Shown here: positions 1 through 11,215 of the stretch, in pieces
How the letters are laid out: every line of letters begins with the position of its first letter
Position numbering within the stretch: the first letter of the stretch is position 1
Assembly (NCBI GenBank): GCA_027924585.1
Contig: BSBM01000190.1
Location: 4,908,501-4,972,500 of the forward strand
DNA: 64,000 nt
DNA from: Larix kaempferi
Lineage: Eukaryota > Streptophyta > Pinopsida > Pinales > Pinaceae
Direction: 5' to 3'
The notes under the pieces: generated by a model
Told to the model about the DNA's origin: nothing
The model's database searches: none
What the model saw: only the letters and a program-made list of their open reading frames with translations
Program-made: the position numbers and the translations under genes

Positions 1-1590
1 CCTTGTTAATCTCAAGGACACTAGCTGAAAGGAAGGTGTCCAAGCATTTCCTTATACCCCTGGCTTCCTGAACACTGGACGGCCCCATCAACATGGTATC
101 ATTGACAAATTGCTGGTGAGTTTGGGGTTCCATCCCCTCACAAAGAGTGAGCCTGCAGATATGACCTTCACCTTGCATGACTTTAAGCAATCGGCCTAGA
201 CCCTCCGCTATGATAATAAAGAGAAAATGGGATAGGGGGTCCCCTTGACATATACCCCTAGAGGCGTGGAAGGGCTGGGACGGAGTGCCATTAACCAAGA
301 TCGAGAAAAAAATAGAAGAGACAAGACTCAAAACCCAATTAGTCCAGTCCCTAGTAAAACCAAATTTCCTAAGCACCTTATCAAGAAAATGCCAATTGAG
401 CCTATCATAAGCTTTGGAAAGGTCAATCTTGAGCAACATACCATGTATTTTTTCTACTTTCAGGGAGTGAATCGTCTCATGTACTAAGATAATTCCATCA
501 ATCAGCTGACGGCCTTCCACAAAACTAGCTTGCTCCGGGGAAATTGGAAGCAGGAGAAGAGGGCGCAATTTATTGTCGATGACCTTGGTGATGATCTTGT
601 AAATCACATTGCATAGAGAAATAGGTCTAAACTTCCCTGGATCCTCTATGCCTAACTCCTTCGGGATGAGCGTGAAGTGGGTGGCATTGAGAGCTTTCAT
701 AATAGATCCAGTCTTTCTAGAATTCTCAACGAGTGCCAACACCTCCTCTTTATGCCAGGCCCAGCAAGCGTGGAAGAAGTTCGTGGTAAAACCATCCGAG
801 CCTGGGGCTTTATGATGTGCCATATGCTTGACAGTTTCCTCTAGCTGTTCCATTTCGATGGGTTTCATCAGCATGAAATTGTGGTCATCCGTTATAACCC
901 TCGGGATAGCCTACAAGACCTAGGTTTGAGCCTCATTCCTATCCACATTAGGTTTTTCGAGGACGTCCATGAAGAACTTGTTACGAGTGTCTTCTAGATC
1001 TTCTTGGGATTTGGCGTGGGTGCCATCTCTTTTTTTGAGCCTCACCACACAGTTCCCATGCCTATGTTGGATTTCCGCTTTATGGAAGAACTTAGTGTTA
1101 CGCTCCCCTTCATGTAGCCAACAATTTCTTGATTTACGCTTCCAAAGGAGTTCTTCCTGTTGCTCATGAGTATTGAAGCCATTTAAAAGGATCTGCTCCT
1201 CCTTTTTTAACTCCTTGGAGAAACCTAGGGCAATGCCTTTCTATTGCACTTCTTGCATTTTTTTATCCAACCGCTTTTTTTCTTGGAAAATGTTCCCGAA
1301 GGACTCCGAGTTCCAACACTTGATTTTACCTTTTAGGACCTTCAATTTTTGTTGGAATTGGTACATTAACGTACCTATGATGGCAGGAATCTCTTCCCAC
1401 CACTAGTGAGGTTTCTTAGGGAAATCTTGGTGGAGGAGCCATAACTGCTCAAACCTGAAGGGTCATCGAAGATTCTCCTTGATCCTCGACCATTCCAGAC
1501 TGACTGGCCAATGATCAGAACCATTCGAAGGAAGCATGACTACCATAATATCCCCTCCGACCATCATAGTCGATTCTATTACCGGAAAGT
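1..1590 (-). pseudogene. LINE ORF2 fragment (endonuclease end plus reverse transcriptase)
   Basis: Reading the minus strand from about 1590 to 1 gives a degenerate non-LTR retrotransposon ORF2. The end of the AP-type endonuclease is visible as GSDHWPVSLEW (about 1491-1523), then the linker, then reverse transcriptase blocks: FRPISLCNVIYKIITKV (about 575-640), SPEQASFVEGRQLIDGI (about 490-550), the motif A stretch KIDLSKAYDRLNW (about 395-435), CQGDPLSHFLF (about 215-250) and the active-site block QFVNDTML (about 90-113). The family reads F-A-D-D at the last site; here it is F-V-N-D, so the first catalytic aspartate is Asn. Several frame breaks are present. The endonuclease N-terminus is missing: homology stops at about 1590, where gypsy RNase H sequence begins, as expected of a 5'-truncated LINE insertion. 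The 3' end lies beyond the left edge. Confidence 0.88.
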
Positions 1591-1604
1591 GATCCTACCG
1601 AGAG

Positions 1605-3335
1605 GCAATTGTGAAGTAATTTTGCAAGAGGACTCCCCCAAGTCCCTCCTTACTTGCGTCGGTACAAACCACAAAGTCTCCATCTGGATCTGCAATTCAA
1701 AGTATGGGGGCAGTTGCTAAAATATGTTTGAGAATCAGGAAACTCTCCTCACATTTGTTTGTCCACAAAAACTTACTTTCCTTTTTCTGCAGTGAGGTCA
1801 TAGGACATGCTATCCTAGACAAGTTTTCAATGAACTTCCGATAGTACCTTGCTAACCCTAGGAATGATCTAATGTCAGTGAAACTTGTTGGTGTAGGCCA
1901 TTCTTCTATGGATTTAATTTTCTCAGTATCTACATCAATGCCTTTCTCATAAATGATATGGCCAAGGTATTGGATTTGCGGTCTATAAAAATCACATTTG
2001 CTGAACTTAGCGTAGAGTTGGTGCTCTCGTAGGATCTGTAGTACAATTTTGAGTGCTCCCTATTCTCTTCCTCGTTCTTATAATAGACCAGTATGTCGTC
2101 GATGAATACAAGTACAAACTTGTCTAGGTACTTACTAAAGACACTGTTCATCGTGCACATAAAATTAGCAGGTGCATTCGTTAATCTGAAAGGCATCACT
2201 ACAAACACGTAGTGACCGTACCGTGTCATAAAAGAAATTTTGTTTATGTCCTCATCCCAAATTCTTACTTGCTGATGTCTGGAGCATAAATCGATTTTAG
2301 AGAACACTTTTGCTCCTCTGACTTAGTCAAATAGATCATCTATCATTAGAAGGGGATATCAGTTCTTTATAGTTAGTTTATTCAGCCATCGGTAGTTGAT
2401 GCACATCCACATATTTCCATCCTTCTTCTTCACGAAGAGAATGGGTGCTCCCCAAGGGGATACACTCGGTCGGATATATCCTTTTCCAATCAATTCTTGC
2501 AGTTGAAGTTTCAACTCAACTAGTTCGGGGGTACTCATGCAGTAAGGTGCCTTCGAGAGTAGTACTGATCCCAATACTAGTTCGATGGAGAAATCCAAAT
2601 CTCTCTTAGGTGGTAACCTAGGTATTTCACCTAGAAATACATATCAGAAATATGCTAGGACTGGAAAATCTTCAATATGATGTTCCTTTTCATATTCTAA
2701 GTTGTGGATGTTGACTGCGTACAACTTACATCCCTTTCGTACACATTTCTTAACTTGTAGGGTTGAGATTTGCCCAATAGATACTTTCTTGGGTATACCC
2801 TATACCTTTCTCTCTTTCCCATTTTTATCCGTGCAAGTGAAAGTTTTGTTTAATAAATCCAACATCATGTGATGTTGTTCAATCCAATCCATACCAATGC
2901 GGAGGTCTTAGGCACCTAAGGGTAAAATGCTCAAGTCTGCTTCAGTTTGGAAACCGTTCATGTTAAGTTGTCAATTTTTTACTAGTTATGTAATTTTTCT
3001 TTTCATCCCTGTGGCTAGCTGTACCAACCATGGTTTGGCATGTTTAACATTTTTCAGCTTGCAAATTTCAATAGTTTTAGGGGATACATAACTACAGCAT
3101 TCCCTAGGGTCAATTAAAATAGAAACATAAAAGTTTGCAATCTTACCTTCAATTTCAACCATCGTGGACTGGTGATCTCCCTTCCTACCCTCAAGGGCCT
3201 CACATATTTTGGGTGTCTGTGCCATGTATTCTATGGTTGTCTTTTCCTGTAGGTTGTTCAAAACTTTGGTGTCCTTGTTGTTTGAGCAATCTTTGTAATA
3301 ATGGGGTCCTTGACAACCCCAACATATGCCAGGTA
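1605..3335 (-). pseudogene. gypsy pol remnant: protease, reverse transcriptase, start of RNase H
   Basis: Minus strand. A CCHC-type knuckle CWGCQGPHYYKDC lies at 3286-3324. It is followed by the aspartic protease region with LIDPRECCSYVSP (about 3080-3120), where related copies read LIDP-x-A-C; the P-R-E form is probably inactive. Reverse transcriptase occupies about 1930-2640: [29 protein letters not shown], then FSKIDL (motif A, aspartate present), [10 protein letters not shown] and the catalytic FIDD at 2095-2106. RNase H begins with DGDFVVCTDASKEGLGG (about 1635-1690) and ends at the LINE junction near 1600. Many stops and frameshifts separate the blocks. The order protease, RT, RNase H with an F-I-D-D centre places it in Ty3/gypsy. 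Confidence 0.87.
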
Positions 3336-3339
3336 TAGG

Positions 3340-4493
3340 GGTTGTTCTAGTCCCTCTCTCAACTGTTGGTTTGTTAACACTGTGTGTTGGGTTACTTTAC
3401 TGTGTACCATATCTTGGAAAGTTTCTGTTAGTTGGGAAGCTGTTGTTTTGTTTTCGGTAAGGAGGTGGTTTGAACCCCATCCTTCGGTTGTCTAAAAATG
3501 GTCTCATTCTGTCATTTTTTTTTAGAATTTTAGTGTTGTGCTCACTGTGCTCATAAGAGAGCCTAGCTTTGTACAAAGCCATTTCGAGGGTCTTGGGTGC
3601 ATCAAATTCAATTTTATCTTAGTAATATATTGGTAGACATCTAAGGAATTGTTTTATTTTCACCTTTTCATCGCTTCCGTAAGGTACGTAATGTAACAGT
3701 TCGAGATGTAGCATATTAATGCATCCATGGTGAGGGAATTTAAGTGTAGCTCATGGAATTATTTTATTTTCTTGTCGAAGAACCTCTCTGGCATGTACTT
3801 TTCTTGAAATAATATCTTGAATTTTGACCACCCAACTTGATCCCTTTTTATCTTCTTAGTATGTTTCAAGTCTTGCTACCATCTGGCAGCTTTACCACTT
3901 AGATTGTAAATGGACAATTGGGCCTTCATACAGTTGGAGTACTGATGTACTTGGAAGTATTTGTTCATTCCCAACATCCATTCTTCGGCTTTCTCTCCTG
4001 AGTCTAGGTCTCCTTCGAAAGTTGGTGCTTTGATTTTCTTAAATTCTCCTTGAAGGTTGTCTCATTTCTTGTATTTCTTTTTACAAGGAGATGATGCATA
4101 AGAGTCTAAAGAGTACTCAGATTCAGGGTCAGAGGATTTGGATGAATCGGAGAGTTCAGGTGACTCTTCAAGTTTTCTAATAACTGGGCTACTATCCCTC
4201 TTTCTTTGGTGCTATTTAATCAGATGCTTGTTTGCAGAATGGGTTGTCTTCCTATAGGTTTTCTTTCCAGTTAAAGTTAGTAGCAATGCCTCATTTACTT
4301 CGTGTTGTTCGCTTCTTTCGTTTAAGTTGTCATCTTTGAAACTACGGAATTCTTCCTGTAGGCTTTGCACTTGTTTCAGCAGGTCATAGGCCTTGACTGG
4401 GCCAAAACTATCATTTAGTTCAATTACTATTTCCTGCTCCCTGGGTATTGAGTTCAGGTTACCATGTTGATTGTCTTCTCTTTCAGCATTCAT
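3340..4493 (-). pseudogene. gypsy gag remnant
   Basis: The ATG at 4493 lies about 115 bases after the primer site. The N-terminal part (MNAEREDNQHGNLNSIPREQ and onward) is acidic with a coiled-coil-like stretch, then a Ser/Asp/Glu-rich linker ending in lysines. The Retrotrans_gag core follows: FKKIKAPTFEGD, EEWMLGMNKYFQVHQYS, AQLSIYNLSGKAARW, KYMPERFFDKKIK and FHELHLNSLTMDA. At least three in-frame stops and one frameshift are present. The same core is recognisable at 30390-30870 and 61020-61500, so the window holds three gag copies of related elements. Capsid formation is the family role; this copy cannot make a full protein. Confidence 0.83.
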
Positions 4494-4606
4494 GTTTGCT
4501 TGTTCTATCCTGAAACAATTTTACAATGTGCAAGCAAACAAGTTCTTATTAGTTTATAAATTTTACAGTGGTAGTGTAGGCTCATAGGGCTCAAGTTTCT
4601 GAATCT

Positions 4607-4620
4607 GGGCTCTGATACCA
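4607..4620 (-). other. primer-binding site, initiator-Met tRNA
   Basis: The reverse complement reads TGGTATCAGAGCCC, the complement of the initiator-Met tRNA 3' end. It lies two bases inside the LTR end at 4623. The same site type occurs at 29788, 23540-23551 and 56437-56449. Confidence 0.9.
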
Positions 4621-7151
4621 CTTGTAATGTCCCTAAAATATTGAGAATTTTTAAAATTTTATATAGGCTATTTAACCTAGCAAGACTTTGGAATTGAGTA
4701 AACATTACTTTCAACATTGTAACTAGAATAAGAAATGTTATGGTAAGAATTCAGGACTGGTTGCAATACTCTTTAAAGTTTGTTCTTACACAATGTTGGC
4801 TTTAGTTTAGTTAGGATTATCATTCATAATACATCACTATGCTATGAGTCGTCTATTTACGTCTTGACTTTATTCACAGTATGATTGGTTTGATTGGTTG
4901 TATTTTATGTTCGAATTCTGTTATGCATATTGAACGATGTATTTTATGTTTTCCATGGAGGAAGAGGTATTGTAGTGCTCCAAGTCTTACTTAGCTCTTT
5001 ATGAGCTAAAGTATTTCAATCCATTCTTTTGTGCAAGTGATTTTGAAAGAGGCACTAACCTATTACCTAAACACTCCAAGAAACTACATGCCAAGGGGAA
5101 AAAAGGGAATGAACCCTAACCTTCAAGGTAATCTAGCTTACTATATCTATAGCTTGGAGGAACACCCTATTCTAAGTTTTGTGGATGAAGATTTAAGTGA
5201 CAAGGGGATAAACCCTAAACCCCAAGTCATACTATGGTAGTGTTATAACTAAGGAATAATGGAGAATGCAACTATAGGGAAGTGGGTATTGATCTAGATC
5301 ATAGTGGAGTTAGGTCGGACTTTAATGCTAGTCACATGAAGGGCCTGCTAGTGGAATCCATGGTGGCCCATGGTTTGAAGGGATGCAAAACCCTTTATTG
5401 TTTTCATTTGGCTCAATCGTTGTCTGTTAGTTGCATGAGAGTGGAACTCTTCTCCAGAAATTGAGTTGGTGAAAAAAGTGGGGTATGCACATGACCGGAG
5501 CATCGCTCTTGGTCTATGCAATCCTAGAGCTTATAGGTGGGGCGTGATCAACTATGAAACCAGCAGGTAAACTTCATTCCATAAAACTTCCTCAGTTCAT
5601 CTGTAGCTTATTTATTTTTTGTTTAAGTAGGTCTCACTACCCATTGTTTCATTTTGCTGGACAAGACTCATGGGCGTTTTGCTGGGCGATTATGAACTGG
5701 GCAATGAAGACTCCAGTCTGCATTTTACCGAGTAAGACTCGGTCTTAGCAATGCCTCTATCTCATCTTTATGTTGGTTGGAAAATGGGTGGACTTTTTTA
5801 TATTTTAAAAGAATTGTTGGGCAAAGATGCTTTAATGGTTTTGGGTTTGGGAGGCACAAGGATTGTAATGGTTCATCCTGGTATGTGCAGTTGTGGTTTA
5901 CTGGTTTCCCATTTCTCCAATGGATAGGTTGGAGAGTTTGTGCCATTTTTCAGGCCTCTGCGTAGACAGTAATGTTGGACATTTTGTTTCTTTCTTGAAA
6001 GTATGTGCAGACAATCTTCAATTTTTGGGGGAAGAACCATGTGTATATTTGGATGGCTCTTGGGCTCTTTCATTGATGATTCAAACCTTAGTTTCAATAC
6101 TGTAATTCACATTTATATTTTAAATGGTTTATTCCAATGTATAAATTTTTTTTATTATGAAAACTCAGTATCGATGTTTGTCTGGATTTAATGGTTAATT
6201 CGTTTCAACCCTAGATTTGTTAGATGTTTCACGGCTTTCTTTGATTTATGTTCTGCGTTTGTATGGCGACTACTGTATCATCTTTTTGGGCGAGAAACTA
6301 AGAATAATGTTGAGCCCTATGGTATCGTGTACTATACTAACAGTTGCGTGACAAATTGTTGTTTTTGTTTGCCTTAGGGAAGATGAATCATGTTTATGCT
6401 ATTTAATTTACAGTCTAAGATGTGGGTTGGATTGGTCAGGGTTTGAATCGTTTTGGCTTCTTGGTCTCTAGCTGATTAATTCTGAATGACCATGATAGAT
6501 ATTGTCTTTTACGGAGTTCTGGAAAAAGTATGGGAAAATCCTGTAATTACTATTTATTTTCCGAGTTTTATAATGTTAGTATATTTTAATTTCTTTGTCT
6601 GAGTCAACTGAATGATCCTAATAATGAGGATTAAATTATTGTGGTCTGTTTTTTTTTATGAATTTATTCATTTCCTTAGGTTTATTCAATTCGATTATCT
6701 ACCTCTAATTATAGTATAGGTTATAGATTTAGTTTATTTATTTCTTAATTTGCGGGATAGAGTGGATAAGCGCCATACTTGAATTTGGATGAACTTTCAT
6801 AAAATCATTGCTTTTGTGCATTTTATTCGTGGATCACTCCTAAAATGTGTAAGCTCCTATTTTGAATCTTAGGAAGGTTTAAAATGGTAGATTTGATTCA
6901 ACTTACAGGATTGGTTAATGCATATAATATCTTTAACCGAGAATGTTTACGATTGTGGTTTTCTAATACATTACAGATTAATGATGAATAATTAATTAGG
7001 TAACATTTATCATTTATAAATAAATATTCTAAGTAGGTAGATGTTTAAAGGTGTAATAAATCTATCTAGGGAGGGTTTAAGGCTTATGCCCAGAAATCCT
7101 ATGGTTAGGGATTTCTCTCCGTGTATGAGGATTATAGGATTTTTCTCTAGA

Positions 7152-7154
<3 letters not shown>

Positions 7155-7230
<76 letters not shown>
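7155..7230. repeat. (TA)n microsatellite
   Basis: About 38 uninterrupted AT dinucleotides inside the LTR. The Ile-Tyr repeat ORF over it is an artefact. Confidence 0.97.
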
Positions 7231-7233
<3 letters not shown>

Positions 7234-8439
7234 AACCCAAAATTCATGGCCAAGCAGATCCGCCGATGACTCAGTGATATGCAAGAAAATCATATATCCC
7301 TATATTAATTGATAAAAGCAAATAACAAAGAAAACCATAGTAGCATATTTAGAACATTTTGATAATAAACAAACATAATCTTATTTGATTAAAAAGTAAA
7401 TAACACAGAAAACCATAGCAGCATATTTAGAAGCATTATAAATCTTTCTTTTGATGATAAACAAACCTAATCGAACCTGAAATATACATGGCCTATGAAG
7501 AAAGAGGATATTAAATAGAACTGTATATGACTTATACCTTTTAAATCAGATACTATAACCATTAAATGAATTAATATCCTGAGATCCATCAAAATAGAAT
7601 AATAGTACAATAATGACAGATTTCTTTTCTGAGAGCAAGGTAAAAATGCTATTATTGTAAAACATAAATATATCAGAAATATAATTAATTGAAATGTAAA
7701 TAAATACTTTTCAGTATTTTATTGTAGGACGACTAACTTGGGAACTGCCACGTTCCTCCCAACCATAGACCACAATCCGTTCCTGGATTGTTCCACCTGT
7801 CACCCCCGAGCCAAACTGAGCATGACAAGAATCTAGAAGGTCTAGGTGTAGGATTTTCTATCTTCATTACTACGGCAAGGTAGCCACAAGGCTCACTTTA
7901 TCAACCTGTATCATGTGAATCTGTTGAATAATATTCCTCTTGATACCTTCACATTCCTCTCACTAGGACATTCCTCTTTTAATAAGACACACCAGATATT
8001 CAACAATCTGATGTTTAAGCGCTCAGATTCATGACTCGACCCTCTAGTGTGCTTGGGAAAACACTTTCTCGTGCAAAGTTCCTCTCTCTGCTATTTATAA
8101 TTTTTTTATGGACAAGGCTGCTAGGAAATTAGGTCTTTTGCATAAACAGTTAACTAACTGACACTCTAGCAGTTCTGTATTTATCTTTAATTAGGAAATT
8201 AATTTATTTTAATCCTCACAATTTATTTTAATCTTTATTTAGTAAATTTGGACTTTTAATCACCTAACAACTAGTTATATCTTTAGTTATCAGCTAATGA
8301 CCAACCTATACTCTTTCATGCTCAGCCCCTCTTTGTGTGGTTGTCCCAGTCATCCTGAAAGAATAAAATAATAATAGTCTTTGAATATTTAAAGTAATTA
8401 AATCAAAACAAATTATTGATGCTCCATAGCTCTCAACTC

Positions 8440-8640
8440 AACATCAAGCGATCACTAGGAGTTCAAGTGCTCCAGAGCATCGCAACTCACACTTACTCAA
8501 CTAATAGTGCTTCCATAGCCCACATGGCTCAACACTAACCATACTAATTCAGATGTTCCATAGTTCACTTGCTCACACCATTTAATAGTTTGGTGCTATT
8601 CAGAGCTCACTTGCTCAACACACAAAAATAACCACAATTA
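8440..8640 (-). promoter_or_regulatory. U3 tandem motif array in the LTR
   Basis: On the minus strand about four diverged units of ~50 bases carry GTTGAG, then GCTCTGAATAGCAC or a variant. Similar units occur about 500-650 bases into the LTRs at 25418, 34602 and 47696. Their position in U3 suggests enhancer-like cis elements; that role is inference. Confidence 0.5.
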
Positions 8641-8705
8641 ATGTTGTAACAACAATAACTAATAAAGAAGTAATATAGTCTTCTTTTTTTTCTTGGGATA
8701 TTACA

Positions 8706-10390
8706 TGGAATCATGACAATAATCATACCTATGGGGAGACCAACATATAAAGAATAGGGTTCATCATGGTTAGCAAAAATCAGGTGCTAAGGTTAAGGTG
8801 GACATTGTGAGGGAGGTTTCAACCACCATATGTGTATCATGTAGGAGGTTGAGGCCTCAAACTCTCATTATCGTAGGAAGAATCCAAGGAGAATCCAAAA
8901 TGAAATCAAGGAATCTCAGGAATGGTTTAGAAAGGGAAACGAAGTTATGGATATGGATGAAATTTGACAAGAGATGTACTAGTTCTAGATTCCTAATATA
9001 AGGAACTACTGCACTAGAGATACTAAATACTTTCAAACAATCTTACTCTATTGACATAAAAAATATATCTATTAGGTAAATTTATGTTGGATCATAAGGA
9101 GGAATCAATTAAGGAAATTCTCTTGCAGGTTGATGAGCTACATGATGATTTGAGGTAGATGAAGGAATTCTCGGACTAGATGCGGCATATGAACACCAAT
9201 CTATTAATTTAATAGAAAATTCCACTAATTTGGATTTGTGTTCGCTTAGAAATGTTTCGAGGATGAGAAACCCCTTCTGCCTAAACCAAAGAGATTTCTT
9301 ATCTCCATTTATGATGGTGAAGAACACTCCCCTTAATCTTGGAAGGGCTCTATTTTATTTTTCTTACTCCTATTATTATAGTTATGTTTTTGGAAATTCC
9401 TTAAAGATATCTAAGGAATGGATATCAATTAACTTACCAAACTAAAATGTAATCAAATATAAACATTATAATTGTAATCAAATATAAACATTATAATTTG
9501 TATAGATTCATGCATTTTAATTATATATTTGGTTTTACTATTAAATAAAAATGGATAAAAAAAATTTAAAATGTTTTGATCAAAGTATTTCTAAGAATTT
9601 GATTATTCTTCGAATTAAATAGACCTTGAAGTAAAATAATTTATTAATATATTTTAAATTCTAATTATAAGCTGCTCTTAGTTTAATATTATTGATAATG
9701 GTAACTATATTATTACTATTTATTGAAATCAATTTTAATTTATTAAATATTAATAAAATAAAATTATTCAATTTTTGAAATCAATTTTAATTAATTAAAT
9801 CTTAATAAAAAAAATGTTATTTAAAACATTATTCTATTAGGTGGTTTTCTGAAAATTAAATAATTTGCATAATTATTTCACTTTTTTTTCGTTGATTATT
9901 TGAAAATTAAATAATTTACATATTTAAGTCACTTTAGTTTTCAATGATTATCATATTAAATAAGTTCCGAAAATAAAACTTAATCTAAATGAGATTAAAT
10001 CTTTATATATTATACATTCTATAGCAAAAGGTATTTCATTTTTTAAGCTTATTCTTAAAGTGATTTTTTATACAAACTACCATCCACATTAATATATAAT
10101 CATCATTCCAAATATATATATGCGTGGCATGACGTAGGATGTTGCTCACTAAAAGGATCACACTATATAGTTTCAATAGAATCTAATTAAAATGACACCA
10201 ATGAGTCAAATGTTAAATTTCTTAAAACTATATTAGAATGTCAACCTTAATAGAAGGATATACACACTTTGTTTTTTAATGATATATAGCTTAAAAATAA
10301 TTAATAAAAATTATACTAATAACATTATAAATGTTATGATATATAGTTTCAAGATTAATTAATTAAAATGATAATAATATGCAATATAAG
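8706..10390. other. AT-rich non-coding stretch of copy A
   Basis: No gene is recognised. 8706-9450 is the better-conserved part relative to 42715-43440; short ORFs here are broken differently in the other copy. 9450-10380 is AT-rich with repeated phrases such as AATCAATTTTAATTTATTAA. Confidence 0.7.
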
Positions 10391-10404
10391 TTAGGAGGTT
10401 AAGA

Positions 10405-10604
10405 GCCCTGAGGGGTAGTTTAGTTGGTTGAATCTTCCAAGACCCAGATGACAGAAGGTTGAGGTCGAGGGTTCAATTCTCTGGGTCTAGGGTTAGGCAT
10501 CGAATTAATGCCGACAAGGGTGTGGTCCTCTTCGGGCGGACCGCTCGGCTTGGATCCGTGGATGTAGCAAGCTCTAGGGCCATGAACCACATTGAAAAAT
10601 AAGA
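10405..10604 (+). mobile_element. tRNA-derived SINE, copy A
   Basis: A ~200 bp unit flanked by a 13 bp direct repeat taggaggttaaga (10392-10404 and 10605-10617). The head resembles a tRNA gene: a box A-like TAGTTTAGTTGG at about 10416-10427 and a box B-like GGTTCAATTCT at 10470-10480, which would be an internal RNA polymerase III promoter. The body is GC-richer than its surroundings and the tail ends CATTGAAAAATAAG. There is no coding capacity; SINEs of this kind depend on LINE proteins. The same unit with the same flanks is at 44405-44598, so this insertion predates the duplication. Confidence 0.82.
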
Positions 10605-10776
10605 TAGGAGGTTAAGAATAATCAATTTTATGTGTATATAATTTGAGGGGGTAATGAGATGGTATGAATATTAAATCTTGACTACAAGAGTGGTGAGTGA
10701 CTCATGCATACTCAATGTGTTTTGTCTATTCCCACAGACTTCTGGCAAGTCGACAAGATGAGATATCTTCTTAGGA

Positions 10777-10780
<4 letters not shown>

Positions 10781-10827
<47 letters not shown>
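10781..10827. repeat. (TA)n microsatellite
   Basis: About 23 TA dinucleotides; the equivalent place in copy B (44779-44846) has an AT/AG/AT compound run. Confidence 0.95.
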
Positions 10828-10832
<5 letters not shown>

Positions 10833-10837
10833 CAGCG

Positions 10838-11215
10838 ACAAAACAAGTTATTATTATCAAATCCAATAAGTTCAGTTATGTTAGATATTTGTAAGAAATT
10901 ATCTTGGAAGAAATTACTCCCTCTAGGTTTCTATTCCCCGCGCCGCCCCCCCCCACATATATATATCGCCGAGAAAACAAGTTATGATTATCAAATCCAA
11001 TAAGGTCACTTATGTTAATTTTGTGTATGGCAATAGAAACCTAGAGGGAGTAATTTCTTACAAATATATTGGAATTGGTATCCATCACTTGAGCTCAATT
11101 GGAACTATAGCATTGAGAAAATTAATATTGGAGTGTGTAAATCTTACTTTGGGCTTGAAAACAACCATAAATTCACAAACCTTGTGATGTGGGATAAAAA
11201 TAACATCCTCTTTCA
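10838..11215 (+). pseudogene. LINE 3' fragment (C-terminal ORF2), plus strand, copy A
   Basis: Plus-strand reading from 10984 gives MIIKSNKVTYVNFVYGNRNL, then SYKYIGIGIHH, LNWNYSIEKI, SYFGLENNHKF and MWDKNNILF after frame changes. This matches the C-terminal part of the LINE read on the opposite strand at about 52150-52480 (MIIKSKHISYDNFMYDNNN, SYKYLGIDLHH). The two tails are therefore one LINE family in opposite orientations. Just upstream, 10886-10937 is an inverted partial copy of 11031-11065, and 10850-10878 a direct partial copy of 10980-11010, so the fragment has been locally rearranged. Confidence 0.75.

Larger units (their letters stand above)
1605..8705 (-). mobile_element. Ty3/gypsy LTR retrotransposon, 3' part missing
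   Basis: Minus-strand gypsy element of the same family type as the one at 25418-38955. In element order it has a 5' LTR (8705 down to 4623), an initiator-Met primer site (4620-4607), gag, protease, reverse transcriptase and the start of RNase H. Sequence from about 1605 downwards is LINE, so integrase, the rest of RNase H and the 3' LTR are absent from the window. They are either displaced beyond the left edge by the LINE or deleted. The LTR outer boundary at 8705 coincides exactly with the start of homology to the block at 42715, and bases 8706-8710 (tggaa) are the expected target duplication. Confidence 0.82.
4623..8705 (-). repeat. 5' LTR of the minus-strand gypsy element (~4.08 kb)
   Basis: In element orientation the LTR starts TGTAATATCCC (8705) and ends GGGACATTACA (4623), matching the ends of the LTRs at 25418, 34602 and 47696. 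Its U3 (8440-8640) has the repeated GTTGAG...GCTCTGAATAGCAC motif also seen in the other LTRs. The length (about 4083 bp) is close to the 4.36 kb of those copies, although the middle is strongly diverged. The ORFs inside, including one translated from a (TA)n run, are chance. Position 8705 is supported by homology resuming at 8706 with 42715. Confidence 0.75.

Noticed and set aside
5205-5225. Telomere-like AACCCTAAACCCC
   Set aside because: A single short occurrence, not an array.
7041-7235. 64-codon ORF ending in Ile-Tyr repeats
   Set aside because: Translated (TA)n microsatellite.
10410-10485. Possible tRNA gene
   Set aside because: Box A- and box B-like sequences are there, but no full cloverleaf; the unit has a 200 bp body, a tail and a TSD, so it is a SINE.
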